A DNA stretch of 64,000 nt from Didymella arachidicola (lineage: Eukaryota; Ascomycota; Dothideomycetes; Pleosporales; Didymellaceae), in the NCBI GenBank assembly GCA_016630955.3, contig CM049994.1, positions 558,001-622,000 of the forward strand. The letters run 5' to 3'. A program made the position numbers and the translations under genes. Each line of letters opens with the position of its first letter. Position 1 is the first letter of the stretch. The notes beneath the pieces were generated by a model, which was not told the DNA's origin, searched no databases, and was given only the letters and a program-made list of their open reading frames with translations. Shown here piece after piece: positions 21,265 through 32,322 of this stretch.

Positions 21265-23438
21265 TGCGTGGAATGCAGGCTCCCTTTGGCGTTGCACAGC
21301 TCAGACGGTTGGGCCAGCAAGGGCCGGTGGAAGAATAAGGCACTGTAGGAGCCACGCTCCCGTGGAAAGGCGCTGCTGTTGCTACGTGAATGAGCGGATG
21401 GAGGCTGTCGCCGTGTTGTTGCTGTGGGGGGCGATGGGCACGGGGGTCGGTGCTGGCGTGCGGTAGGGCAGGCGCAACGTGCAGTGTGTTTCAGCGAGGG
21501 TGCTCTGGGGCAACCGCGAACGAGCCACAGAAAGAACGATCGTGGAGTAAGAACTGCGCAGCGCAACGAACGACGGGGCAGCAAGGCTCGATGCTGCGAC
21601 GACCCTGGACGTGGGCGGCAGGTCGTGAGGGCAACTGATGGATGAGGCAAGGTACCCCTTGCCAGAAGCAGCCGCACCTAAGGCCACCAGAGGCCGCCAG
21701 AGGCCAGGAGAGCTATTTTAACAACCACTAGCCATTACGGGTGTCTGGGGCTCTAGCCGTGGACATCATGATTTCGGGACTGTGGGCAGATCTCGCTCGG
21801 CGATGGCAGCAATCGTCTTCGCCTGTCGTATCGAGTGGGCTCAAGACAACGTAGCAACAACCAGCGCTCCTGTGCTCGTTCTACACACTACAAAGTACCT
21901 GCTGGAAGAGCAAGTGAGTATCGCGAGCACCTCCTGGACCCACCCCCGCTGTAACGAGGAATTGAGCTCCCGGGCATGCAGCTAGACGCATTGTCTCTCG
22001 CTGACCCTGGATCGGCGAGCTGCAACATTTTTTTCTTAAATGGCAGTGCACTCGGGGGAAGATCGCACCCACATTAAATGTTGTGCAGGATGCTCAGTGC
22101 ATGTCGCCATTGACAGCCCGTGCCGAGGCTCGCAGTGAAGTGGCAGACGTCAATATGTCCTGTACCGAGACGCTGCGCATATTGGGAACCTGATGGATAC
22201 GAGGCTGCGCCCGAATCCTCCTACTCTTTTGTGCCTGCAGTAGAAGCACGCCGCTCGTCGCGAAAGTCTGCATCCGAGGCGAAGCACGCTGCGTCAACTG
22301 CGCTGGCTGACAGGCGAGCCACCCCTCTGGTCAAAGACCCTGAGATTAGCGCCTCGTGTGCGGGCCTCTAATCCTGCAAGGCTTTCCACACCCTGACAGC
22401 CCATGAATCGGCACCATGGTCCATGGGCTTGAACAAGCTTTCTGCACGGCTCGATGGCAGTTCTGTCTGGAGGGCTTCTGCGTGCACTTCCGCGAGAAGC
22501 AACAGCGCGGGATGGGGGACAGACGGCCGATGCTACCATGGCTGCACGTTGCATTCCTCGACGCTGGCTGCCCAGCATTAGCCATGGCGAATGACGACTG
22601 CACCCTATCACCCACGGGCAAAATTATACGCTACTGCGTATTTTCTGGTCCATTTTGGGACTTCTGCCTCGCGCGGCTTAAGGTTCAGTTTGCGACTCAA
22701 ACTGCCAGGCAGCGCCATTGCGCTGAACACGAGCTGAATGAATCATCTGATGCCGTCTGGTAATGTGATCTTCACGAGTCTTTCCTCAAGTTGAGCACGC
22801 AAGCTGCACCTCCTCTTTGTAATCCAGTGTCCTTCGGAACGAACCGACTCCGTGGACTGTAGCAGCTTCTCTGCCTCCAAGGTTTTCTTTCCCATCGTCG
22901 ACCCCGTATTCAGTAACCCAGCAGCCCGCGCAGCTCGTGCTCTGACTTTCTAGCGCGAACGGCAACCCTTGACAAGTCGAGAGGGTCTTGTGTGGGGACA
23001 GTATCAAGGATCCACGTCTGCTTCTGTTTGCAGCTCATAGTGGGGAAGCTTGACCGGCCACGACTTCGTGACATATACACCGCCGTGTCCATCATCCTTG
23101 ACGCCTTGAAACTACGGTAGACTCAGCGTCAGCACAATCTGGGCGTCCCAGTGCCGTGTTCACCGCGCTGTAAGTGTCCCATGTCCATGTTCCACTGGGC
23201 CCGAACCAGGGTTCGGTGCATGTCTGCCAGCCTATCGAAACTCTCAGCATTCCACGCCGTAGTCCTGTCGCTGACTAGCAACAGAAACTGCAGACATAGC
23301 AAAGAGAGGCGCAGCCTTTTGATCTGATCACTTGCAGATCAACTTCGAGCTGCAGCCTCCGTCTCCGCAATCGCGTCCACCGCCAGCTCCACAACACAAC
23401 AACGAGGTTCCAGGATTCGGTGCATTGCATTGGCAGTT
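21265..23438. other. Divergent intergenic region between chitin synthase and its activator
   Basis: About 2.2 kb with no supported gene. It must contain the promoters of both the minus-strand chitin synthase and the plus-strand Chs4/Skt5-like gene. Frames present are short and unrelated to known families. Confidence 0.55.
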
Positions 23439-25481
23439 ATGGCCGAGCCAGCCTCGGCAGCACCCACGAGGGACCTGCCGCCGATTCCGTCTCCCCAGAG
23501 TCCCCACGCGGACGCGCGCTCCGAATCAAACGCTGCTACTGAAGGCATCCGCAGACCTCCGATCCCTTCTTTCAGCATCGACGACCATGCCGACACAACA
23601 GCAGGAGGACGCGATTCGAGACAATCCGGATCGTCTCACACACCAAGCTCAGTCGGCCATTCAAGAACACCGTCGAGGGAAACACCAGACATACGAGGCA
23701 ATAGAGACTCGGCTCCTGTGGAAGCAGTGACAAGAGATATTCCAATTCGCCAGTTGCACAATAGCGATGGATCATATGGAAGCCGCTACTCTCATGCTGG
23801 AGAGCTAGAAATGGTCAGTGTGGCAGACGAGCCCGACTCTGTCTACACACCTCGAGAGCAATATCAGTCTGGCCACTACTCGCAGCCCACACCTCCTCTA
23901 ACATCCGACCCTAACCGCGACCCCACACGCTCCCCAGTCCACTCTCCACTTCAGTCACCCAGCGCTGATTCGAACCACGGCTTCGACTTTAATGCAGGGT
24001 CACCTCTACAGGTACCTCGCACGACCCATGCACGACCCACCTCTGCTTACACGCTCGGGTCTGAATTGAATTTGGGAGGTCGTACACATTCCCCACGTCT
24101 ATCGGTGGGTGGGTCTCCGTCACCCAGTGGATCCCCAATCAGCTACCAGCGACAGACTTCGGCAAGCCGTAGGTCCCCGGACGTGAGGCCTGTCTCGTAC
24201 GTGGACCTGTTGAATCTGCCCTACAACCAGCAAATAGCACCGGCTGCGAACATAGGAAACTCACAACTGCGGGGCGCTGTCGGACAGAATGCTTCGCTGC
24301 TCGACAGCAAGAAGACGTTGGAAATGTACAGAGCCAATGTCAAGAAGACACAGGACAGTCCAGTCCAGTACGAGTTCGCCTTGTTCATGGTACAAGTTGC
24401 GCGCGAGATTGCAGCTGCGGGCCCCTCGAACGATGACCATGGGATGACACCTGCAGAGTTGTTGAGAGAAGCACGACAGATCTTGCAGCGCCTAGCTGAT
24501 CGCAGTTACCCTTTCGCGCAATACTACCTTGCAGATGGCTACGCTTCTGGCCTCTTCAACAAAGACAAGCCAGACTACGATCGAGCTTTCCCATTGTTTG
24601 TTGCTGCGAGCAAACACGGCCATGCAGAATCTGGCTACCGCACCGCCCTCTGCTACGAGTTCGGCTGGGGATGTCGCAAAGATTACGCCAAGGCTGTCCA
24701 ATTTTTCCGTGCTGCAGCTTCCAAGAACCACCCGGGAGCCGCTACGCGACTTGGCTCCGCCTGTCTAAGAGGTGATATGGGTCTTCAGGGCAAATACAGG
24801 GAGGGCGTGAAGTGGCTGAAGCGCGCCTCCGAATCCGCCGATTACCAATACAACAATGCACCATATGAACTTGGCCTCCTGCATGAGACGGGCTACGGCG
24901 ATGACATCTTTAAAGATGAGGTCTACGCAGTCCAGCTGTTTACTCAGGCAGCGGAATTGGGGCATCCTTCTGCCGCTTTGAAATTGGGCGAGGCGTATGA
25001 GCATGGACTGCTGTGTTGTCCCAAAGATGCTGCTCTCTCGGTCCATTATTACAACTGCGCCGCTCAAGCCGACATTCCCGAAGCTATGATGAACCTCTGT
25101 GCCTGGTACATGGTCGGTGCCGAGCCAGTTCTGGAGAAAGACGAAAACGAGGCATATGAGTGGGCAAAGAAAGCCGCAGAACATGGTAGGTGCAATTTAC
25201 GTCTGACATTGTCAAGCCACTTGCTAATTCAGCCAGGCCTTCCCAAAGCAGAGTACGCCTGCGGATACTTTACAGAGACGGGCATTGGCTGCAGACGTGA
25301 TACGTTGGCGGCAAACGTCTGGTACGTCAAGGCTGCTGATCACGGAGACGAGAGAGCGAAGCAACGCCTTGCCATTATCCAGGCTGCTGCATCAGGTCAG
25401 CCGAGTACACCAGCAGGCAACGAGAAGAGCAAGCTCAAGAAAGGCAAAGACGGCAAAGATGAGAACTGCACCGTCATGTGA
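23439..25481 (+). CDS. Chitin synthase activator Chs4/Skt5-like, Sel1 repeats, CAAX tail
   Basis: Exons 23439-25185 and 25237-25481 encode 663 residues. The N-terminal ~270 residues are Ser/Pro-rich and disordered. From about residue 290 a run of Sel1 (TPR-like) repeats follows (AQYYLADGYASGLF, SGYRTALCYEFGWGC, APYELGLLHETGYGD, AALKLGEAYEHGLL, AEYACGYFTETGIGC). The Lys-rich tail ends in CTVM, a CAAX box. Yeast Chs4/Skt5 has the same layout, is farnesylated and activates Chs3 at the plasma membrane. The 51-nt intron (GTAGGT...GCCAG, with GCTAAT branch) is in frame and stop-free, so its retention would insert 17 residues into a Sel1 repeat; splicing gives the family sequence AEHGLPKAEYA. The start is the first ATG; upstream codons in frame are non-ATG. 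Confidence 0.93.
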   Translation: MAEPASAAPTRDLPPIPSPQSPHADARSESNAATEGIRRPPIPSFSIDDHADTTAGGRDSRQSGSSHTPSSVGHSRTPSRETPDIRGNRDSAPVEAVTRDIPIRQLHNSDGSYGSRYSHAGELEMVSVADEPDSVYTPREQYQSGHYSQPTPPLTSDPNRDPTRSPVHSPLQSPSADSNHGFDFNAGSPLQVPRTTHARPTSAYTLGSELNLGGRTHSPRLSVGGSPSPSGSPISYQRQTSASRRSPDVRPVSYVDLLNLPYNQQIAPAANIGNSQLRGAVGQNASLLDSKKTLEMYRANVKKTQDSPVQYEFALFMVQVAREIAAAGPSNDDHGMTPAELLREARQILQRLADRSYPFAQYYLADGYASGLFNKDKPDYDRAFPLFVAASKHGHAESGYRTALCYEFGWGCRKDYAKAVQFFRAAASKNHPGAATRLGSACLRGDMGLQGKYREGVKWLKRASESADYQYNNAPYELGLLHETGYGDDIFKDEVYAVQLFTQAAELGHPSAALKLGEAYEHGLLCCPKDAALSVHYYNCAAQADIPEAMMNLCAWYMVGAEPVLEKDENEAYEWAKKAAEHGRCNLRLTLSSHLLIQPGLPKAEYACGYFTETGIGCRRDTLAANVWYVKAADHGDERAKQRLAIIQAAASGQPSTPAGNEKSKLKKGKDGKDENCTVM

Positions 25482-26443
25482 GTTACGCAGATTTGCAAGC
25501 TGAATATTTCGTCTCTAGCAGACACTGCATACACATATTTGTTGTAAGACCGTCCGGATATTAGCTGCATCATGGCATTGCGGAAAGGCGCTGGGTTTCG
25601 AGCGTTAAGTTCTCTGTATTGTTGGCATCTACGTCGCGTTTTATACCAGACACCGGAAGAGTAATGAATCAACGTAGAAAGTGACATGACGAAAATGAAC
25701 AACATATGTGCAGTGGGGGTCGTTTCAATATGCAATAGGTCCACTGGTAGTGTCGACTTTGTGGAGTAACACCATTCATCGACTTGACTACAGATTCATC
25801 TAGCCTACGATATCCATATTCGCTCCATTGCAGGTGTCTTTTTCAAGTTCGGTACGGTTGACGGCGGCTTTTCGCGTCTACAAGCGTGTATTGCGGTACA
25901 ATGATCCTGGAAACCCCCCGATTGGCTCCTTCGCCTCAAACGCTTTACGTATCTTGAACCCTTCTTTGTCACGCCATAGTCACGAGGACGAACGATAGCT
26001 ACTGCTCTCAGGACTTGCGGTGTACCACATGCGGTCGTAAATATGCTTATCGTAAGCTTTTCTCAAGAGGAGCGGTCGGAGAGCTACTCGGAGTACACAC
26101 AGGGCGCGGGTTCACAGGGCGCACTTAGAACGCCCAATGCTACTGGCTCGCTTATCGATACTTACTCGATCCGTACATAGCCGCTCCGAATCGGGTATGA
26201 GTAATGCAGCGTCGTGGATCTCAAACGCCTGCAGGGCGCGGATAGTAGAGAGATACACATGACTATGCCGACACCGCCGGAATGATAAAGGGTCCCGTAA
26301 CCCCAACGCCATCCCACATCATACCCATTCTCAACCATACACTACACTGTTACAGCTGTATTGCCGCTCAAACCACTACGGACCGCTACCAATTGATCCA
26401 CCCGTAACGAACGTACACGTGAGACTGCGCTCTTGTACCAACT
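25482..26443. other. Intergenic, about 960 bases
   Basis: Holds the 3' flank of the Chs4/Skt5-like gene and the promoter of the aminotransferase. No gene or strong element recognised. Confidence 0.5.
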
Positions 26444-28138
26444 ATGGCACCACCTTCGGCCATTGAGGTCTCAGCAGTATCAGACACGACTGGAGTCACG
26501 CTTCCAAATCCTCTGACTGCTCCTGTTCAAAGCAACGATATATACGGACGCCGAAAGAAGACAGACAGGTCTCAATGGGGGATCGCAGCCCCAGCAAACA
26601 CCGCCAATTTCCGACTGCGCCCACACGCTCATAAGCCAAAGGCAAAGTCGTTTGAGCGTATGTCTCCGCACACTATATTTTATTGTTTCGAAAACTCTAA
26701 AGACTGATTATGTTTTACAGACTACTTCAGTCATGAGGCTCAGACGCGGAAGGGTAACTCCCTCAAGAATGCGGCGAAGTACCTCAGCACGCCAGGCATC
26801 ATATCTCTTGGAGGAGGCTTGCCATCTAGCGAGTACTTTCCGTTTGAAGAACTGACGATGAAGGTCCCCACAGTGGGCAAGTTCTCTGAGTCCGAAACAA
26901 AAAGTTCTGGTGTGGTCCTCAAAGCAGGTAAACACGATCTGGCAGAGGAGAAGTCTACCTACGATATTGCAACCGCATTCAATTACGGCCAGGGTGCGGG
27001 AGCAGCACAGATGCTGCGGTGGGTCACCGAGCACACTGAGATGGTGCATGATCCGCCGTATGAGGACTGGCGATGCACCATGACCATTGGAAGCACATCT
27101 GGACTTGACATGGCTTTGAGGCTACTCACAAGACCGGGCGATGTAATGCTTTCCGAGGAATACACCTTTTCAGCAGCAGTCGAAACAGCACGCCCAATGG
27201 GTGTTCGCGTATGCGGTGTTCCTGTTGATGCTGAAGGTCTCCTTCCCGCAGCCATGGACGATATCCTGTCCACCTGGGACGTCAATACTCGAGGCTCGCG
27301 CAAGCCTCATCTCCTCTACACGGTACCCACAGGTCATAATCCCACAGGTGCCACACAGGGAGTTGATCGTCGACGAGCACTGTACGAGGTGTGCCAGAAG
27401 CACGACGTCTACATCATCGAAGACGAACCATACTACTTCCTCCAAATGCAGCCATACACCGGGCCGAACTCCCCAGACGTCCCACCACCAAGGTCTCACG
27501 CCGAATTTCTGAAGTCTCTCGTACCTAGTCTTCTTTCCATGGATACCGACGGCCGCGTCATGCGACTCGACTCGTTCTCCAAAGTAATCGCACCAGGCTC
27601 ACGCATCGGGTGGCTCACCGCCTCCGCCGAAGTAGTGGAAAAGTACCAGAAGCACGCAGACTGCTCAACGCAAAACCCATCCGGCATCTCTCAGCTCGTG
27701 CTCTTCAAGCTGCTCGACGAGCACTGGGGCCACGCCGGTTACCTCGACTGGTTAATCTTCATCCGCATGGAGTACACCAAGCGGCGCGACACCATCCTCG
27801 CAGCCTGCGCGAAATACCTGCCCCGTGAGGTCATGAGCTGGAACCCGCCCATGGCCGGCATGTTCCACTGGATGCAGGTTGATTTCAGAAAACATCCAGA
27901 TTACCCGTCCAAGAGCATCGAGACGATTGAAGAGGAGATCTTCCTCAAGGTGATCGACCATGGGGCGCTGGTCATGCGTGGCAGCTGGTTCTACGCTGAT
28001 CACGAGGAAACTCACGATACGCTGTTTTTCCGGGCGACGTATGCTGCAGCGCCGGCAGAGAAGATTGACGAGGGGATCAGGAGGTTAGGTGAGGCTGTGA
28101 GAGAGGAGTTCAGGCTGGGCAAGGCAAATGGAGACTGA
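26444..28138 (+). CDS. Aromatic amino acid / kynurenine-type aminotransferase (Aro8-like)
   Basis: Exons 26444-26657 and 26721-28138 encode 543 residues; the 63-nt intron has a GTATGT donor and TTTTACAG acceptor. It is a fold type I PLP enzyme: LSTPGIISLGGGLPSSEYFP is the class I start, TVPTGHNPTGAT the substrate-side motif, EDEPYYFLQM holds the PLP-ring Asp/Tyr, and DSFSKVIAPGSRIGW contains the Schiff-base lysine K359. The long N-terminus and RGSWF substrate region match the fungal Aro8 / 2-aminoadipate aminotransferase group, which transaminates Phe, Tyr, Trp or 2-aminoadipate with 2-oxoglutarate in the cytosol. Family certain; the exact substrate cannot be read from sequence. Confidence 0.93.
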
Positions 28139-28260
28139 ATCGAAGAGCATCAGTAGCGCCAAAAACAATTACACGTTACTCAGCTCTTTGCATTATTATC
28201 CTCGAGTACGCAGTGTACATGTTCATAACTTCCAGATCTCCTCTTGGAGTTATTCAGCCC

Positions 28261-28666
28261 TTAGACCCTCGCGCTTCCCCGCTGGAACGCAGTGCCAAAA
28301 GTGTACAGTCCAAACGTAGCCAGTAGACCAAGTCCAATGGGCAGCGGCTTGCCAGACTTGATTGCACGGGGAATTGAGCTGCCGGCGAGCACAATCGAGG
28401 CAAGGAGAGCGAATTCAACACCGTACGGGTTGCGGTTCTGGATGCGCAGGCCACCGAGGATGTAGAGCAGACCGACCGTGACGCCGGCAGCAATGGAGGG
28501 AATTGAGCCAGTGCGAATGTAGCCCGTGATTCCTCCGCCGGCAGTCAGAGCACCGAGGAGAAGAGCGGTGTTTGCAAGAGACTGTATGATGTTGTCAGCA
28601 GGAATTCAAGTGAGCTGGTTCGATTGGCCGCGCAGCTCGTGAGGAGCTCTGACGGGACTGTACCAT
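28261..28666 (-). CDS. TMEM14-family small membrane protein
   Basis: Exons (minus strand) 28664-28666 and 28261-28581 encode 107 residues. Exon 1 contributes only the ATG. The 82-nt intron runs from GTACAG to CATACAG with a CTGAC branch site 14 bases before the acceptor. No other ATG is in frame before the conserved region, so the ATG-only exon is needed. The protein has four hydrophobic helices with family landmarks LGALTAGGGITGYIRTGSIP, GGLRIQNRNPYGVEFAL and SGKPLPIGLGLLATFGLYTF. TMEM14C in animals takes part in mitochondrial porphyrin transport; fungal roles are little known. It is divergent to the OST subunit gene with 304 bases between start codons. Confidence 0.85.
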
Positions 28667-28970
28667 GATATTCGCAGGGAGTTGGGGATTTTTGCAGTGG
28701 AGCTTGCAAATTCAGGTGTTTCTGGAGCTTCAGCTGGATTATTGTAACGTGTTCGACAAGAAAGGCTGAGGAATGGTGCGAGTAACCGGATAGATGACGG
28801 ATGCTCCCAGGTGATTTGCGGGGAGCTGAGCTTCGGACTTCCGAGACGCCGACCTGATCGTGGCCTCAACGTGCATACGTACGCGCCTGTAGCTCCAGCA
28901 AGTCACCACCAGCCAACACAACTCAGCTGATTGCCGTCCCGTGGCACGCCCTCGCTCACCACAATCCACA
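28667..28970. promoter_or_regulatory. Bidirectional promoter region TMEM14 / DAD1
   Basis: Only 304 bases separate the divergent start codons, so both promoters must share this interval. No TATA box is evident. Confidence 0.6.
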
Positions 28971-29462
28971 ATGCCGCCCAAGCAGCGCACTTCCGCTCCC
29001 CAGACCGTCCCCGGCACACCGTTCTCGGCCTCCAAACCCAAGTCCTCCAACGACGCGCAAGACATCTTGCAGGGAGTATGGAGCCGCTACGTTGAGAAGA
29101 CACCACAGCGCACCAAGCTGCTCGACAGCTTCATGCTGTTTCTTGTCGTTGTCGGCGCTCTGCAGTTCCTCTACGTTGTGCTTGTTGGCAACTTCGTGCG
29201 TGCTCCACCCACATCCGCAGTGCACTTGCGGGTGCCATTGAAGCCCTGAGTATCCATGCTAACGCGCAAGCAGCCCTTCAACGCCTTCCTCTCCGGCTTC
29301 AGCGCCTGTGTCGGCCAATTCGTGCTCACGGCGTCTCTCCGCATGCAGACCAACCCCGAGAACAAGGCTAGCTTCGAGAGCACCTCGCATGAGAGGGCGT
29401 TTGCGGACTTTGTGTTTGGGAGCCTGCTGTTGCACTTCTTCTGTGTCAACTTCATCAACTGA
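28971..29462 (+). CDS. OST2: Oligosaccharyltransferase subunit DAD1/Ost2
   Basis: Exons 28971-29195 and 29274-29462 encode 137 residues. The 78-nt intron goes from GTGCGT to AAGCAG and contains GCTAAC as branch site. The conserved features are membrane segments LLDSFMLFLVVVGALQFLYV and FNAFLSGFSACVGQFVLTAS, followed by SLRMQTNP and the C-terminal signature ERAFADFVFGSLLLHFFCVN. DAD1/Ost2 is an essential, small integral subunit of the ER oligosaccharyltransferase that transfers the glycan to Asn of nascent proteins. The N-terminal 40 residues are Ser/Thr/Pro-rich and longer than in animals, as usual in fungi. An earlier GTG codon in frame was ignored in favour of ATG at 28971. Confidence 0.95.
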
Positions 29463-29855
29463 GCGCTGTCGGGACAGGTATAAAAGCATAGATCAAGCTT
29501 GTTCGCCGAAGAAGGAACCTTGTTGGCCGATGGAGGTCAGGACACATGGTTGGAGTTACGGCGCAATATTTGCATGGAATAAAACATCGAAGAAGACAAG
29601 TCTTCTCGACAAGAGCGGGGGGTTAGTCAGCGCACTATGAGCGTGCGAAGTAGGTACGATGTTAGCAGCTGCCAGATGTCTATCAATGCAGCGTTGTGTC
29701 CATATCTTCTAGGTCATCTTATGGGATACAGTTGATGTTAAACAGGAAGATACTGTGTTAAGCTCAAGCTGTTCAGACCCACCATCAAAAAATGGAGGTT
29801 GAGAAGACCTACCTGTATCCCCGAGCGCAGAAGGAGGTAGTTCGCATGTGTCTGC
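29463..29855. other. Intergenic, about 390 bases
   Basis: 3' flank of the OST subunit gene and of the small candidate gene that ends at 29856 on the other strand. No distinct element seen. Confidence 0.45.
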
Positions 29856-30192
29856 TCAGCCATACTGTTCGGCAGCCAGCGCAATTGCTTTCATCCCAAG
29901 CGGGCTCTTAAGTATTAGAGCACACGTCAATCTAACCTAGGTCTACTCACACGCCCAACCAGCTTCAGGTCGAGCACCTCGAAGTCACACTCGCGGACCC
30001 CAATTGTCTGGCCACAATCGAGAACTATGGTTGCTCACTTCACTCGTCTACGGCTCCGGAAAGTGGCCTACCTGCAACTCGCAACAGATCCGTGAGCTCG
30101 TGTGGCTCACCTACACCCATGTGATTTAGCGCTCCTGTTCGCAGCTGCTCCGAGGTCGGTGTGCCTGTTGTTGATAGCTCCTTCCTTCCCAT
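29856..30192 (-). CDS. Small three-exon candidate gene, unknown product
   Basis: Proposed exons (minus strand) 30072-30192, 29951-30024 and 29856-29906 encode 81 residues starting MGRKELSTTGTPTSEQLRTG and ending AIALAAEQYG. Both introns (47 and 44 nt) have canonical ends (GTAGGC...CATAG, GTGAGT...TTAAG), stay in phase and are of the size usual in this window; intron 2 contains a TCTAAT branch-like site. The middle, HELTDLLRVAVLDCGQTIGV, is amphipathic and acidic/hydrophobic as in a real helix. I do not recognise the family. It is divergent to the Cys-rich F-box gene with 100 bases between start codons. The alternative is that these are chance joins in an intergenic stretch; support is only from splice signals and position. 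Confidence 0.4.
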
Positions 30193-30292
30193 CTCGTCAC
30201 GCGTTCTGGCGCGATTTGGCCGACGCGCCACTTTGGCCCACTTAGCCAGCAGATTTACTTTCCTGACCTCTCACTTACCACCACTCACCAAC

Positions 30293-32112
30293 ATGGTAAA
30301 CACACGCAGCAAGGCCAGGCGGGCTTCGACTCCACTCTCAAGTCCACCTGCTAGTCCAACACCAAGCGCTCCAAGCAGCCCAGAACTGCAGCATGCAGCC
30401 GACTTTACTCTTGAGCATGCAGACGAACCTGCCGCCAACCCTCGAGCAGACTCGCCGTACTACTCCTCAGGCAGCGATGACGGCTTCGACAGTGATCACG
30501 ATTCAGACAGCGACCACGAAGACCACTGCAACCGCCATACTAGTGAGTTGGCAACGCATTGCAATGGCCGAACCTATGGAGGCAAGAAATGTAGGTACAG
30601 AGCCCGGATCTTTCCTGACGGGTGTCTTCCCCTCTGTGGTCAGCATGAATGGCAGAGGACCCAGGCAGGTCGATGCCAAGCCATCGAGAAGTGTGGCCGT
30701 CTTTGCAATCGCCTTGCTCCGAATACTCCTCCTTACTTCTTCTGCACCAAGCATGAGAACGGTACGAGCACGCTACCATGCCACATCATGGTTCTGCCGA
30801 CTGAGCTCCGTCTCATGATCTTTCGATATCTCTTTCCCAAGACTGTCGAGGCCGCGGGTCATGTCGAAGTGGGACTCTTTGCTGTGCTGAGGGTCAACCG
30901 TCAATTCTACGAGGAGTCTTCCGCCATCGTGTACGGCGAGCTAAAGTTTAAAGCTATCGTCGACCCCATCAACATCTATCTCTTTGGTCGATGTTGGACT
31001 CGACCGACACCAGGAGAACTTCCTAGAAATTTGAATACAACCCTTTGTCGACCTGGAGCTCAACGAATTCGTTATCTCCACGTCAGCGTAGAATTCGGCG
31101 ATAAGTACAGAAAACTCAAGGGTATTGGCTGTTCAGGTGTCACTCACGAGGACTACGAGATGTACCAGATTCGAGATTCTGTTCGCAAGCTCGTACACTT
31201 GTTGTCAGCAGGGCGACCCGAGTCCACACCAGGCACACTGAAGGAGTTATCGGTTACACCAAAGCCTAACTGCAAACAATCATGGCAAACTGACGAAGTC
31301 ACCGCCGCCATCTTCTTCGTCCTGGAACCCTTCCTTGTCCTAGGTCCCATTGAGCATTGCGCACTTTTGAACCCTCCTCGCCCGTCATCTTACTACTGGC
31401 GGCACCAGGCCTCAGCTGTCATTACCGAGGGAGTTCACAAGGACGAAGTATTTCGTCGACTCCGCAAGCAATGGCTCAGGTCGCTAAAAGACTCCGAGGC
31501 CAAAAGATTCAGTAAGCTTCGTCTCACGGCAGCCTACAGCAAGATCGAAGGCTTCGTAAATCTCATTTGCACTCAGGATGCCGCTCAATTCAGTGGTGAG
31601 TCGTTAAGGGACCTGCAGCTTCAGTATCCTACTAACTGCAACCAGGAAAAGCATCATCCAAGCATGGCTGGACTGCATCTACCTTCCAAGGCATCGAACG
31701 TTTACTTCACATCGCAAGGGTAGCCTTTGAAGACTTCGAGCTCGAGAAATTGCATGAGATTCACCAGGTCATCGTAAAGAGATGGATCAAGGCACATGCA
31801 CTCGAGCAGCAGTCGTTGGCTGCCATCGCCGCTAATGTGGCGGGCCTCCTTGACGGCAATGTTTCAGCGGTTGACGGGTACGACCCCAATGCTTTCGAGT
31901 ATGACATCAAGCCTGTCCTGGACAGTGACGTTGCATCCAACGAATTGTGGCCAGAGATCACGGCAAAGAACTTCTCGATGAATCTCAGAGAACCGGGCGT
32001 GACGGTGAAAGAGGAAGGAACGAGGGTCACTGTGTGCAAGGACGGAAATGAGAAGGTGTGGCTGAAGACCCCTGCAGTGATTCGGCAGTTGCGAGCCTGC
32101 AGGCCCAACTAG
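30293..32112 (+). CDS. F-box protein with an N-terminal Cys/His-rich module
   Basis: Exons 30293-31595 and 31646-32112 encode 589 residues. The 50-nt intron has a GTGAGT donor, a perfect TACTAAC branch site and an AACCAG acceptor. Residues 1-80 are disordered and acidic (SDHDSDSDHEDH). At about 85-145 there is a Cys/His-rich segment (THCNGRTYGGKKCRYRARI, PLCGQHE, CQAIEKCGRLCN, YFFCTKHENG) that looks like a small zinc-binding module. It is directly followed by an F-box-like region (VLPTELRLMIFRYLFP) and RVNRQFYEESSAIVYG, a sequence typical of fungal F-box proteins. The remainder is helical and unclassified. It could be an SCF-type substrate adaptor with a zinc-binding recognition module. The ATG at 30293 was taken as start; the frame upstream has no ATG. 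Confidence 0.85.
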
Positions 32113-32322
32113 TATAAGAGGCATTCGCTGTACCTTAGCTGCGATGGGGAGACAGCAGAATCTGGATGAACGACTGAGGCACGTATGAGGATGATTCGCT
32201 GCGCACCAAACCGAACATGAATTCGTCAGATCATCTAAGCATTCAAAAAAAAAATTAGAAAATTTACAGTGGATGTATATGAAAATTCCGAGCATAGCGT
32301 GACAGGTCATCAAGTCGCAAAT

